A stretch of DNA of 35,903 bases from Armatimonadota bacterium (GTDB lineage: Bacteria > Armatimonadota > Chthonomonadetes > Chthonomonadales > CAJBBX01). The stretch is taken from positions 1 through 35,903 of the forward strand of contig JAPLCQ010000075.1 in NCBI GenBank assembly GCA_026392115.1, in the 5' to 3' direction. Numbering within the stretch: the first letter of the stretch is position 1; every line of letters starts with the position of its first letter. A model generated the notes under the pieces. That model worked only from the letters and a program-made list of their open reading frames with translations. It was not told where the DNA came from and made no database searches. Below are positions 7,859-16,065 of the stretch, one piece after another. Both the position numbers and the translations under genes were made by a program.

Positions 7859-8773
7859 CTACGGTCCGAAGCGGTCGAACAGCAGCCCCCAACGGAGGCC
7901 CCTGCAACTGATCTCCACGCCGACGGCGCCGGCCAGCGCGATGACCTGGCTCATGATGATGGCGCCGCCGAGGATGACGTCGGCGCGGGCGGGGTCGAGA
8001 CCGGCAATGGCCCGCTTCTGCTCGACGGTCGCGCCGGAGTAGAGGCGTATCTGGCCCGCCACCGCTTCGGCGCTGAGATGCAGTCCGTGCAGGTCGGCCA
8101 GGCTCCCTCCGGCGGCGGACAGCTCCACGGCGCCCATGTTGGTGGCGGTTCCGCCCACGGCCACGAGCCGAACGCCCGGGCCCGGCGCCGGGAACGCCGA
8201 GAGCGTCCGCGCGACGGCGGCCGTGGCCTCCTGCAACTGCGAGATGGTGGGCGGGTCGCAGCGGAGGTGGCCTTCGGTGAGCCGCACCGCGCCCAGCCGC
8301 AGGCTCTGCCGAGCATCGATGGAGCCCTCGGCGCACCCGACGATCAGCTCGGTGCTGCCCCCGCCGATGTCCATGACCATGAGGGGCGCGGCATGGCGCC
8401 AGCGCGCGTCGGAGCGAACGGCCAGGTAGGAGAGCCGCGCCTCCTCGGTCCCGTCGATGGCCTCGACCCGCAGGCCCAGTTCGGCCGCCCGGGCGATGAA
8501 CTCGTCGCGGTTGGCGGCATCGCGCAGCGCCGACGTGCCGACGCAAGCGGCCCGTGTGACGCCGTGCCGCGCGCAGAGGCCCGCCACCTCCTCCAGGGCC
8601 CCCAGGGTGCGGCGCATGGCCGCCTCGCGAAGGCGGCCCGCATGGATACCCTCACCCAGGCGCGAAGCCCACGAACGTTCATCGAGCACGGCTACGGCGC
8701 CCTCCGACCCGCGCTCCACGAGAAGCGCTTTCACCGTGTTGGAACCGATATCGACGGCGGCTACGCGCTCCAT
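7859..8773 (-). CDS. Exopolyphosphatase/pppGpp phosphohydrolase-like (Ppx/GppA)
   Basis: 304 residues from ATG 8773. It has the ASKHA fold: phosphate-1 loop AAVDIGSNTVKALLVE at residues 5-20, VGTSALRDAANRDEF, the substrate-binding IDGTEEARLSYLAV, phosphate-2 loop VMDIGGGSTELIVG, and VAVGGTATNMG. It carries only the catalytic two-lobed core without the C-terminal HD-like extension of E. coli Ppx or GppA, the short form common outside Proteobacteria. Members hydrolyse polyphosphate chain ends and/or pppGpp; sequence alone does not separate these. A longer upstream frame exists but overlaps the FmdB gene and has no family sequence, so this start is preferred. The gene lies 14 bases after the FmdB-like gene. 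Confidence 0.93.
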   Translation of the reverse strand: MERVAAVDIGSNTVKALLVERGSEGAVAVLDERSWASRLGEGIHAGRLREAAMRRTLGALEEVAGLCARHGVTRAACVGTSALRDAANRDEFIARAAELGLRVEAIDGTEEARLSYLAVRSDARWRHAAPLMVMDIGGGSTELIVGCAEGSIDARQSLRLGAVRLTEGHLRCDPPTISQLQEATAAVARTLSAFPAPGPGVRLVAVGGTATNMGAVELSAAGGSLADLHGLHLSAEAVAGQIRLYSGATVEQKRAIAGLDPARADVILGGAIIMSQVIALAGAVGVEISCRGLRWGLLFDRFGP

Positions 8774-8787
8774 GCCGGGCCGGCCGG

Positions 8788-9030
8788 TCAGTCCTGCAGC
8801 CCGCAACAGCCGCCGCAGCCGCCGTTGCGGGAGTTGATGCCGCAGGCGCCGGCATCCGAGGCGGGCGTGCCGCAAGGCGTCAGGTTCCTGCCCACGGCGA
8901 AGGCCGAGATCATGCGGCCCACCTCGGCGGCGCCGCACACGGGACAGGCCGGGGCGGACGCGGACGCGCCGCGCTGGAGGCTTTCGAAGGTATGGCTGCA
9001 CGCGGAGCAGCGGTATTCGAAGATCGGCAT
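8788..9030 (-). CDS. FmdB-family zinc-ribbon protein
   Basis: 80 residues from ATG 9030, with a GGGAGAG Shine-Dalgarno. MPIFEYRCSACSHTFESLQR is the family signature, with CxxC at residues 8/11 and the second pair in CPVCG. A Gly/Ser/Cys-rich tail (CGINSRNGGCGGCCG) is typical of this family. FmdB was named as a putative formamidase regulator, but most members are small zinc proteins without known function. It lies 31 bases after the UroD-like gene and 14 bases before ppx/gppA, all on the same strand. An upstream in-frame ATG at 9090 adds only low-complexity residues. Confidence 0.92.
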   Translation of the reverse strand: MPIFEYRCSACSHTFESLQRGASASAPACPVCGAAEVGRMISAFAVGRNLTPCGTPASDAGACGINSRNGGCGGCCGLQD

Positions 9031-9061
9031 ATGCGGCGCTCTCCCGGCGCGGCCCGCGGCA

Positions 9062-10177
9062 TCAGCCGAAGGTCGCGCGCATCTTCTCACAGTAGTAGCG
9101 GACCATGTCGAACTCGGCGTCCGGCGCGATCCGGTGATCGGGGCACGGGATGAAGCCTCCCAGATCGACGATCGCCTTCAGGCGCTCCACTTCGGCGTCC
9201 ACGGCGGCGCGGTCCATGGAGAAGACGCGCTTATCCATGCCGCCTACTCCGCGCATGTCGCGGCCGTACTTCTCGCGCCAGGGCGTCAGGCTCGCCTCCC
9301 AGGTGCCGACATCGATGGGGAACATGGTGTTGACCCCGTTCTCCAGCCAGATGGGCGCCAGGGCGTCGATCTTCCCGTCACAGTCCAGTGATACGATGTC
9401 GAGGCCGTGCTTGTTAACCAGTTCGGTGATGCGGCGGTAGTGGGGTCCGACCTTCTGCCGGAAGATGCGCGGCGCGATGAGCGGGCCGTTCTTGAAGCAG
9501 ATGTCCTCCCAGAAGTGGGCGAAGTCGCACCTGGCGCCGGCGGCCAGGGCAGCCTCGACGCAGCGATAGCAGAGGTCCCCCACCGTGTCGACGATCTCGG
9601 TGAAGAGGTCGGGATCGTCGGAGTAGAGGTACGCCGACCCCTCGACGCCGATCCAGTTGCGAATCTGGCCGTAGAGGCTGCCGCAGTGGAGGCCGATGGG
9701 CGCGTCACGCTCGGAGGGGTCGGGCATGGCCGCGCAGGCTTCGGCGGGGACGCGGTCGGCGTGCCACTCCAGGCGGGGCACATAGTGCTCCTCCCAGGCG
9801 GCGCGGTCCTTCAGCAGGTGGTCGATCTCGGCGGGGATGGAGCCGGTATCGGGCTTCTGGAGGATGATCATCCCGTCGCCGTTGAGCACCGCGCGGGAGC
9901 CGTCCGCGTACTCCTCGACCACGCGGGCCTCGAACCCCGGCCGCAGTCCCGTGTTCGGATAGACCATGCACTGCCAGTTGAAATCGAAGCCGAGCCTGGC
10001 GGCCAGCGCCGCGTCCACCGCGTTGCCGTCGCCGTAGCCCGTGATCTCGTCGGTGGTCAGGTGGCCCTCGTCGCGCCACTTCTCCAGCGTCTCGCCCCAG
10101 TAGCCGAAATGCACCAGTGGGAGGCGGTCGTAGGGCTGGTAACGAAGGATGGCCAGGGCTCGTTCGCGGTTGGTCAT
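9062..10177 (-). CDS. Uroporphyrinogen decarboxylase-family protein (probable methyltransferase type)
   Basis: 371 residues from ATG 10177, which has GAGGTG nine bases upstream; a GTG twelve bases earlier is the alternative. MTNRERALAILRYQPYDRLPLVHFGYW is the usual N-terminus of UroD-like proteins used in corrinoid methyl transfer or unknown C1 chemistry, rather than in heme synthesis. Supporting segments are FAHFWEDICFKNGPLIAPRIF, KHGLDIVSLDCDGKIDALAPIWLENGVN and the C-terminal GGFIPCPDHRIAPD, whose Cys-Pro-Asp-His is typical of the MtaA/CmuA-like branch. No corrinoid protein or other heme gene lies nearby, so the methyl donor and acceptor are unknown. True HemE is less likely. Confidence 0.88.
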   Translation of the reverse strand: MTNRERALAILRYQPYDRLPLVHFGYWGETLEKWRDEGHLTTDEITGYGDGNAVDAALAARLGFDFNWQCMVYPNTGLRPGFEARVVEEYADGSRAVLNGDGMIILQKPDTGSIPAEIDHLLKDRAAWEEHYVPRLEWHADRVPAEACAAMPDPSERDAPIGLHCGSLYGQIRNWIGVEGSAYLYSDDPDLFTEIVDTVGDLCYRCVEAALAAGARCDFAHFWEDICFKNGPLIAPRIFRQKVGPHYRRITELVNKHGLDIVSLDCDGKIDALAPIWLENGVNTMFPIDVGTWEASLTPWREKYGRDMRGVGGMDKRVFSMDRAAVDAEVERLKAIVDLGGFIPCPDHRIAPDAEFDMVRYYCEKMRATFG

Positions 10178-10236
10178 GTGCTGGGTCACCTCGGGCTATG
10201 CAGGTCGGGGTTGCCCCGCCGGTTCATCGTACCCCG

Positions 10237-11556
10237 CTAGCGGCCCCGGACGGTAGGGGCGCCTTGCGGGACCCGGCGCAGCGACGGCGGCTCGTTGCGC
10301 GTCAGGTCGCCCACGGGCACGGTGCAGAGGGAACGCACGCCGGTGAAGGCCGCGTCGAAGCAGATCGTTGAACCCGTGCGGTCCCAGCGCGGGTGCAGGT
10401 CGGCCACCCAGTGGTGCCGGATGTCGGTCCCCACGAACTGCCTCGGGTGCCGCACGCGAAGGATGTCGTGGCGCGTGCCGGTCTCCATGTCGAGCAGGAT
10501 CAGCGTCTGCAGGCGCCGCCGGTCGGGGTAGGTATCGGTGACCATCCAGCGCCCGCCGTGCGCGAAGGAGGGGTGACCGTCGCTGGTGAGCAGGTCAAGC
10601 CCCACGGGCTCGGGGGCACCGCCGCGGTCGGCGAACTGGTAGTAATGGTCGCGCACATCGCCGGCCGAGGCGTAGGCGACCAGCCGGCCTGCGTCGCGCC
10701 AGCCCACATGCGAGACCATGTCGACCGCCGGGAAGCGATAGAGCCCCGAGCCGTCGATGCCGCACGAGTACATGCGGGTCCAGCGGCGGCCGTCGGGCGT
10801 GGTCCAGCGGTGGAAGAACTTGAACCGCTCGCCGGAGGGCGCGAACTGGCAGTGCGTCACCCAGTGAAGGGCGCCCCGCATGGTCGGCTCCGGGTCCATG
10901 GCGGCCAGGTCGGCCACCGAGTAGACCAGGTCGCACCGGCCGTCGCGGATCCGCATGGCCCAGACGCCGTGGCCCGCGGGCACGGCACTGGCGGCTTCGG
11001 GGTCGGCGCCATTGGCGTATCCATAGCCGGACATGGCGCGGTTGGAGCGGACGAAGTCATGCGAGACGGCCCACGCGCCATCGGGCGAGACGGCCGCGAT
11101 GGGCCGAGGAAGGCGGGCGACCTCGTTGCCCTCGGGGTCCAGCACGCGCGCCACATGGCCGGCGCCGTCGAAGTCGTTGAAGACCACGTTCCCCGTCTGG
11201 CCCAGCCACTGGAGCATGGCGCCCTGGTGCCAGTTCCAGGCCCGCGTGGAGCCGATGCGCCGGTACTCCATCCATCCTTCGCCGGAGAAGATGCCGATCT
11301 CCGCCTCGTCATCCGGTCCCGGCATGCGCCGGCGGATGGTCTCCTTGTGCGCCGCCAGGAGGCTGTTGTCGGGCGAGAAGGGGCTCTTGTCATGGAAGCC
11401 GAAGAAGCACCCCTCGCGCACGCCGATGGGCGCGGCGGAGGTCTGGGCCGGGGTGGGCGCCAGGTCCATGAGCAGGAGGTAGAGGTCCCGCACCTTGCGC
11501 TTCAGGCGGTAGTTGCGCTTGACGCGCTCGTAGACGAGCCGCTCCAGGGCGTTCAC
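10237..11556 (-). CDS. Propeller-like protein of unknown function, coupled to a glycosyltransferase
   Basis: 439 residues from a GTG at 11556. The start overlaps the glycosyltransferase stop in GTGA (11553-11556), so translation is probably coupled. It begins with a basic helical segment (RLVYERVKRNYRLKRKVRDLYLLLMD). The body has repeated blade-like units: CFFGFHDKSPFSPDNSLLAAH, AAVSPDGAWAVSHDF, HCQFAPSGERFKFFHRW, LTSDGHPSFAHGGRWMVTD and LHPRWDRTGSTICFDA, which suggest a six- or seven-bladed TolB/WD-like propeller. There is no signal peptide. I recall similar proteins beside exopolysaccharide glycosyltransferases, but no function is established here; it may bind or process a glycan. Confidence 0.85.
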   Translation of the reverse strand: MNALERLVYERVKRNYRLKRKVRDLYLLLMDLAPTPAQTSAAPIGVREGCFFGFHDKSPFSPDNSLLAAHKETIRRRMPGPDDEAEIGIFSGEGWMEYRRIGSTRAWNWHQGAMLQWLGQTGNVVFNDFDGAGHVARVLDPEGNEVARLPRPIAAVSPDGAWAVSHDFVRSNRAMSGYGYANGADPEAASAVPAGHGVWAMRIRDGRCDLVYSVADLAAMDPEPTMRGALHWVTHCQFAPSGERFKFFHRWTTPDGRRWTRMYSCGIDGSGLYRFPAVDMVSHVGWRDAGRLVAYASAGDVRDHYYQFADRGGAPEPVGLDLLTSDGHPSFAHGGRWMVTDTYPDRRRLQTLILLDMETGTRHDILRVRHPRQFVGTDIRHHWVADLHPRWDRTGSTICFDAAFTGVRSLCTVPVGDLTRNEPPSLRRVPQGAPTVRGR

Positions 11557-12515
11557 GCGGCGCCTCGGCCGCTTCGGCCCATCACCCGGTTCATCCAGAC
11601 GCGGATGCCGAAGGCGCGCTCCCGCAGGCCCACCATGAGGAGGCCGCGGGCCAGGGTCTTCAGGGCGTCGGTGACCAGATAGGGCGCGAGCTCCACCTTC
11701 GGGCAGCAGAGCCACGCGTAGTTCAGGCGGTGCTTGATGCCGTTGGGCGATCGGATGTCCCCGAGCGACCGCACGAAGTCGCCCAGGCTTGCGCGCGTCG
11801 AGTAGGCGTTGAAGCCGCCCGTGGTGGCTACGGAGTGGTAGACACGAACGTCGCGGGCGATCAGCACCGGATAGCCCGCCCGCCGGGCGCGGTAGGTGTA
11901 CTCGAAGTCGCTGTGGTAGTGGGGCAGCGCCTTGTGCGCGATATTGCCGATCCGCCTGGCCACGGCCACCGGCACGAAGGTGGCCAGGGCGCGGAGGCCG
12001 TCCACGGGCGTGACCTCGGCCATGCGTTCGCCGTCGCGGGCCAGGCTCCAGCCCTCGTAGGGACGGTAGTTCAGCGAGAGCGCCCACGACTTGATCGTGA
12101 TGCCGGACTTGCAGATTCGGTCGCGGTCCCGGTCGTCCAGCACCAGCGCGCCGAAGAGGGCCGTGGGCTGTGCGGCGGTCAGCCGTGCCGCGCGGGCAAG
12201 GAGGTCCGGCTCGAAGGTGACGTCGTCGTTCATCATCACCAGCACGTCCGCGTCTCCGGCCGTCTTGAGCGCCTCCCCGATGCCCGTGTAGACCGCGCCG
12301 CCCCAGAAGAGCGAGCCGTCGCCTGTGAGGACGCGCAGGTCCAGCGCGTCGCCGAACGCCGCCCGGGCCTGGTCGGCGGTGCCGTCGGTGGACCCGTCGT
12401 CCACGAGCCAGACGGTGAAGGCGCGCTCGGCCTGCGCGGCCAGACAGCCGAGCACGCGGAGCGTCGTCTGCACCCGGTTGTGGAGGGGTATCACGATGTG
12501 GAAGTGCGTCGGCAT
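11553..12515 (-). CDS. Family 2 glycosyltransferase
   Basis: 320 residues from ATG 12515. GT-A fold: HIVIPLHNRVQTTLRVL at residues 6-22, VDDGSTDGT at 38-46, the metal-binding MMNDDV around 94-99, then a DFEYTYRARRAGYPV acceptor-side ED-like motif. The layout resembles rhamnosyl- or galactofuranosyl-transferases (WbbL/GlfT-like), but donor and acceptor cannot be read from sequence. A C-terminal amphipathic region rich in Arg may contact the membrane. Its stop overlaps the start of the propeller-like gene (GTGA). Only these two genes form the unit; no other polysaccharide genes are adjacent in the window. Confidence 0.92.
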   Translation of the reverse strand: MPTHFHIVIPLHNRVQTTLRVLGCLAAQAERAFTVWLVDDGSTDGTADQARAAFGDALDLRVLTGDGSLFWGGAVYTGIGEALKTAGDADVLVMMNDDVTFEPDLLARAARLTAAQPTALFGALVLDDRDRDRICKSGITIKSWALSLNYRPYEGWSLARDGERMAEVTPVDGLRALATFVPVAVARRIGNIAHKALPHYHSDFEYTYRARRAGYPVLIARDVRVYHSVATTGGFNAYSTRASLGDFVRSLGDIRSPNGIKHRLNYAWLCCPKVELAPYLVTDALKTLARGLLMVGLRERAFGIRVWMNRVMGRSGRGAA

Positions 12516-12706
12516 GGCATCCCCGGCGGCTGGATCGGGCTGGCATCGCCCGACCAGAGCGGCTTGAGTATGGCATACCGGCCCGAGCCGCACCGGCCCG
12601 CCGAATGTCGGCGTTTGCCCGACAAACCGCGGGCCGCGGCGGACCCACAATGGAATCAGGCGCCGTTCGGCCCAGCAATCAGATGCCCACCAGAACAGAC
12701 GCAAGG

Positions 12707-13162
12707 ATGAGGACCCAATACCGGAGCGCTGCGGCGGTCGTAGCCGCCTGCATTGCGCTGGTTTCCGCCTGCCGGTTTTCTGCGGCCCAGTCGGTCTGCG
12801 CGGAGCCGTCGCCCGCGGGCGCGTCGCCGGCCGCGGCGATCGGCATGGCCGCGGTCTCCATCGCCGCGCCGAGCCGACCGCGGCACGAGGACTACTGCCG
12901 GTGCGAGAACTGCCCCGGCGAGGCCGCGTGCTGCTGCGAGGCGCCGGCGCCGCTGCGTCCGCTGGCAGCGCTGATCTGTTCGAGCCGCAACGGCCACACG
13001 ACGGTGGCGTCCGTGCTGGGCGCGGACTCCGACTTCCCGATCGCCCACGCGCCCGCCGTCCTTCTATTCCCCCCTGCACCACGCATCCATCCCCGGTGCG
13101 GCAATGAAACGCCACATTTGCGCGATTTGCGGCGCCCGGACCCTCCTCCCCGATCGAGCTAG
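12707..13162 (+). CDS. Small Cys-rich secreted protein, unknown function
   Basis: 151 residues from ATG 12707. The Shine-Dalgarno is poor (AAGG is almost adjacent), so the start is uncertain; ATG 12683 is an alternative. Residues 1-30 are an Ala-rich signal peptide ([23 protein letters not shown]). A compact Cys cluster, [16 protein letters not shown], lies at about 64-79 and could bind a metal such as copper or zinc. The C-terminus ends in Pro/Arg-rich [10 protein letters not shown]. Third codon positions are strongly GC-biased in this frame, the main reason for accepting the gene. If it is wrong, 12516-13241 would be a 726-base gap. I do not recognise the family. Confidence 0.6.
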   Translation: MRTQYRSAAAVVAACIALVSACRFSAAQSVCAEPSPAGASPAAAIGMAAVSIAAPSRPRHEDYCRCENCPGEAACCCEAPAPLRPLAALICSSRNGHTTVASVLGADSDFPIAHAPAVLLFPPAPRIHPRCGNETPHLRDLRRPDPPPRSS

Positions 13163-13241
13163 CCGGCCCGCAACCGCAAACACCACCCCTTCGCGAGTCA
13201 TCGGCTCTCGGACTACACGGTCACATCCGGAGGTCTCCACC

Positions 13242-13976
13242 GTGAAGCGCGCAGCGTTCACGCTCATCGAGTTACTGGTCGTCATCGCGATCATCGCGAT
13301 CCTTGCGGCCATAATGTTCCCTGTGTTCGCACAGGCGCGGGAGAAGGCCCGCACCACCTCGTGCCTCTCCAACTGCAAGCAGATGGGCACGGCCCTCTTC
13401 ATGTACTCACAGGACTGGGACGAGGGCATGCCCAGCGTGAAGATGGCCTGGCCCGGCATGCCGCTGCCGCCGAGCTGGCTCGACACGATCCAACCCTACG
13501 TGAAGTCGCGCCTGCTCCAGCGGTGCCCGTCGGACCAGAGCACCGCCTGGACGGCAACGCCCGCCAGACCGACGTCATATGGCTTCAACGCCTACTTCGA
13601 CCCGATGCACCCGCCGTACGGTGCGCCGGCCAACCCGCGGGCGTTCACGCTGGCCGGGATCATGAACAGCTCGCAGTGTGTCTTCGCAACCGAGCTCGCC
13701 GAGTACCGGTCGGGAACGACCACGGCGATCACGGGCGATCATTTCATGCCCATGTACTGGGGAAGTCCGGCGCGCGAGCCCGACGCCATGTACATGGGGA
13801 TGCAGTGGGACGCGACCAGGGCCGAGCCCAGGACGGTCGCGATTCGGCGGCATCAGGGCAGCTGCAACTACGTGTTCACGGACGGCCACGCCAAGCTCAT
13901 GCGGTTCAGCCAGACCTGGCGCCAGACGCCGGGCTCGGCGCCGGACGTGGACTACTTCGACCCGATGCACCCGTAG
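13242..13976 (+). CDS. Prepilin-like protein 2 (H-X9-DG family)
   Basis: 244 residues from a GTG at 13242; CCGGAGG ends eight bases upstream. The preceding in-frame sequence back to 13104 is not family-like. The leader is very short: V-K-R-A-A then [19 protein letters not shown], so cleavage would follow Ala. [23 protein letters not shown] and [10 protein letters not shown] follow, as in paralogue 1. The C-terminus has [18 protein letters not shown], an exact H-X9-DG motif. Extracellular Cys residues (CLSNC, RCPSD, CVFA, SCNY) could form disulfides. It is probably exported and processed by a PilD-type peptidase not present in this window. Confidence 0.9.
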   Translation: MKRAAFTLIELLVVIAIIAILAAIMFPVFAQAREKARTTSCLSNCKQMGTALFMYSQDWDEGMPSVKMAWPGMPLPPSWLDTIQPYVKSRLLQRCPSDQSTAWTATPARPTSYGFNAYFDPMHPPYGAPANPRAFTLAGIMNSSQCVFATELAEYRSGTTTAITGDHFMPMYWGSPAREPDAMYMGMQWDATRAEPRTVAIRRHQGSCNYVFTDGHAKLMRFSQTWRQTPGSAPDVDYFDPMHP

Positions 13977-13995
13977 CGGGTCCATCCCGAGCCGC

Positions 13996-14017
13996 CCCGC
14001 GCCCGCCCCGGCGCGGG
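13996..14017 (+). terminator. Weak hairpin after prepilin-like gene 2
   Basis: An 8-bp all-GC stem (CCCGCGCC at 13996-14003 with GGCGCGGG at 14010-14017) and 6-base loop lie 20 bases after the stop. No U-tract follows, so intrinsic termination is uncertain; the sequence is extremely GC-rich, which makes chance stems likely. Confidence 0.25.
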
Positions 14018-14059
14018 CCGCGGCTCCGGGCGGTAATCTATGGTCCGGAGAACCCGACC

Positions 14060-15196
14060 ATGACCTCGCCTGACGCACCGCGCGCCATATCGCTCGCCAA
14101 GCCAGTGACCATCGCCCTAGTCGGCGGCTTCCTGGGGGCGGGCAAGACCACCGCCATCGGAGCCCTGGCCGCGGAGCTGATCCAGCGCGGCAAGCGCGTG
14201 GCCGTGCTCACCAACGACCAGGCCGCCGGGCTGGTGGACACCGTCGTGGCCGAGCGGCTCGGCGTACCGGTGGAGGAGGTTTCGGGCGGGTGCTTCTGCT
14301 GCCGCTTCGAGGACATGCTGGACGCCGTCGTCCGCATCCTGCCGTCGGAGCCGGACATCCTGCTCTGCGAGCCGGTGGGAAGCTGCACCGACATGGCGGC
14401 CACGGTGCTGAACCCTCTGAAGCTCTTCTACCCGGACTCGTTCAGGCTGGCGCCCTTCACCGTGCTGGCCGATCCCCGACGCGTGCGCGAGTCCGTGCTG
14501 GGCGAAGAGGCCGAGCCGTTCGGTCCCGAGGTGGGCTACGTCTTCCGCAAGCAGCTTGAGGAGGCCGACGCCCTGATGCTCAGCAAGCTCGACACCCTCC
14601 ACGAGGCCGAGGCCGACCGGCTGGCCGCGCTGCTGGCCGAGCGCTACGCCAGGCCGGTCATGCGCTGCTCCGCCATCACCGACGAGGGGATCGAGGCCTG
14701 GGCCGCCTACCTGCTCTCCGGCACCCCCGCCGGCGGCCATGTGCTGGCCGACATCGACTACGACACCTACGCGACGGGAGAGGCGCTGCTCGGCTGGCTC
14801 AACGCCACGGTGCGCGTCGCCTCGGACAACGGCATCGACGGCGCCCGGCTGCTCACCGGCCTGCTGGAGGCCATCCGCGCGGCGTGCGCCGCCGACGGCG
14901 CCGAGATCGCGCACCTGAAGGCGGCGCTGGACGCGCCGGGCGCCTTTTCGCGGGCGCACCTCACCTCCACGTCCGGCGCGCTGTCGATGACGGCCTGCGA
15001 CGCGTATCCCCGCGAGGCGCAGCTCATCCTGAACGCCCGCATCGGCATGGAGCCCGAGCGGCTGCGGCAGGCGGTCGAGCATGGCCTGCGCGCCGCCGAC
15101 GACGACGCGGGCGCCCGCGCCGACATCGAGACGCTGCGATCCTTCAGCCCCGGCTACCCGGCGCCGCCCTACCGGATGCCCGCCGCGACGGGCTGA
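14060..15196 (+). CDS. CobW/P47K-family GTPase (COG0523-like)
   Basis: 378 residues from ATG 14060, with CCGGAG nine bases upstream. G3E-type P-loop GTPase: Walker [11 protein letters not shown] at about residues 19-28, switch region [11 protein letters not shown], and the metal-binding CxCC in [12 protein letters not shown]. The Walker B/substrate region [13 protein letters not shown] follows. The guanine-specificity position reads SKLD instead of the usual NKxD. Family members deliver zinc, cobalt or other metals to enzymes or help metallo-enzyme maturation. The C-terminal half (about 215-378) lacks the standard CobW_C look and contains [15 protein letters not shown] and [14 protein letters not shown]. 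The metal and client are unknown; no cobalamin genes are adjacent. Confidence 0.9.
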   Translation: MTSPDAPRAISLAKPVTIALVGGFLGAGKTTAIGALAAELIQRGKRVAVLTNDQAAGLVDTVVAERLGVPVEEVSGGCFCCRFEDMLDAVVRILPSEPDILLCEPVGSCTDMAATVLNPLKLFYPDSFRLAPFTVLADPRRVRESVLGEEAEPFGPEVGYVFRKQLEEADALMLSKLDTLHEAEADRLAALLAERYARPVMRCSAITDEGIEAWAAYLLSGTPAGGHVLADIDYDTYATGEALLGWLNATVRVASDNGIDGARLLTGLLEAIRAACAADGAEIAHLKAALDAPGAFSRAHLTSTSGALSMTACDAYPREAQLILNARIGMEPERLRQAVEHGLRAADDDAGARADIETLRSFSPGYPAPPYRMPAATG

Positions 15197-15204
15197 CGCG
15201 CCGT

Positions 15205-15235
15205 TTGGACCCGGTTTCCGGCACAGGTGTATACT
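15205..15235 (+). promoter_or_regulatory. Candidate promoter for prepilin-like gene 3
   Basis: TTGGAC (15205-15210) and TATACT (15230-15235) are separated by 19 bases and preceded by TG directly before the -10. They lie just after the CobW stop and about 78 bases before the prepilin start. The spacing is slightly long, but this is the only AT-rich hexamer pair in the gap. Confidence 0.45.
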
Positions 15236-15312
15236 TTGGAGGCGTATTGCCTACTACTCCCGCAGCGCCCTCGCCGCTGTCGCGGTCGATCCCATTCCAA
15301 GGAACCCCACCC

Positions 15313-16035
15313 ATGACCCGCACACGCCGACACAGCGCATTCACGCTCATCGAACTGCTGGTGGTCATCGCCATCATCGCGATATTGGCCGCCATCCTCT
15401 TCCCCGTCTTCGCGCAGGCGCGGGAGAAGGCCCGCCAGGCCTCCTGCATCTCCAACACCAAGCAGTACTCGCTGGCCACCGGCATGTACGTGCAGGACTA
15501 CGACGAGACGATGCCCATGGGCTCGTACCCGGTCAACGGCAACCCGCCCACCGGGTGCATCGGCACCTACTATTGGGCCGTGACGCCCTACGTGAAGAAC
15601 AACCAGATCACCCAGTGCCCCACGGAGCCCCGCGCCCTGAACCTGGCCGAGGTGGTCGGCTTCCCCTGTGCGGGCTCGCCGCCGTACAACAGCTACGCGG
15701 TGAACAGCGCCGTCTTCGCCAACGCCTACTACCCCACCTTCAGCCCCGTGAGCCTGGCCGCGATCCCCAGGCCGGCCGACACCATCGGCGCCTATGACGG
15801 CAACGTGGGCATGGGACCGATGAACAGCCAGACGCAGGTGGTGCAGGCCCGCCACAGCGAGACCTTCAGCGCCAACTTCGTCGACGGCCACACCAAGGCC
15901 ATCAAGGCCACGCAGTTCGGCACGACCCAGCAGTTCACAATCATGGGGCCCGGCAAGTCGCTGACGACGTGGAAGGTCGGCGCGGGCGGCGGGTTCTACG
16001 CCGGCGGCATCGAGTGCGTGGGTATCCCGCAGTAG
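15313..16035 (+). CDS. Prepilin-like protein 3 (H-X9-DG family)
   Basis: 240 residues from ATG 15313, with AAGGAA eight bases upstream. The leader MTRTRRHSA is followed by [19 protein letters not shown]; -1 is again Ala. [23 protein letters not shown] and [10 protein letters not shown] follow. The C-terminal [18 protein letters not shown] matches H-X9-DG exactly, and a further extension ends in [15 protein letters not shown]. The middle contains a Cys pair region (TGCIG, TQCPT, FPCAG). It is related to the genes at 3435 and 13242 through the whole N-terminal half, but the central segment is divergent, so it is a family member rather than a recent copy. The sulfatase follows 30 bases downstream. 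Confidence 0.92.
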   Translation: MTRTRRHSAFTLIELLVVIAIIAILAAILFPVFAQAREKARQASCISNTKQYSLATGMYVQDYDETMPMGSYPVNGNPPTGCIGTYYWAVTPYVKNNQITQCPTEPRALNLAEVVGFPCAGSPPYNSYAVNSAVFANAYYPTFSPVSLAAIPRPADTIGAYDGNVGMGPMNSQTQVVQARHSETFSANFVDGHTKAIKATQFGTTQQFTIMGPGKSLTTWKVGAGGGFYAGGIECVGIPQ

Positions 16036-16065
16036 GAGCGTGAGCGCGCGACGCCGGAGGCGGGC

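Noticed and set aside
7843..7859. GGGCGG/CCGCCC hairpin after the Ppx stop
   Set aside because: Only six base pairs, no U-tract, and in very GC-rich DNA; it is not better than chance.
7475..9391. A 638-residue plus-strand open frame antisense to the membrane-anchored protein, Ppx, FmdB and UroD genes
   Set aside because: GC-rich shadow; the minus-strand genes carry recognisable family motifs with Shine-Dalgarno sites.
9062..10177. Annotation as HemE (heme biosynthesis)
   Set aside because: N-terminal and CPDH motifs fit methyltransferase-type UroD paralogues; no heme genes nearby.
13104..13241. Upstream extension of prepilin-like gene 2 to an ATG
   Set aside because: It overlaps the end of the Cys-rich gene and would bury the prepilin signal; GTG 13242 with GGAGG spaced by eight bases is better.
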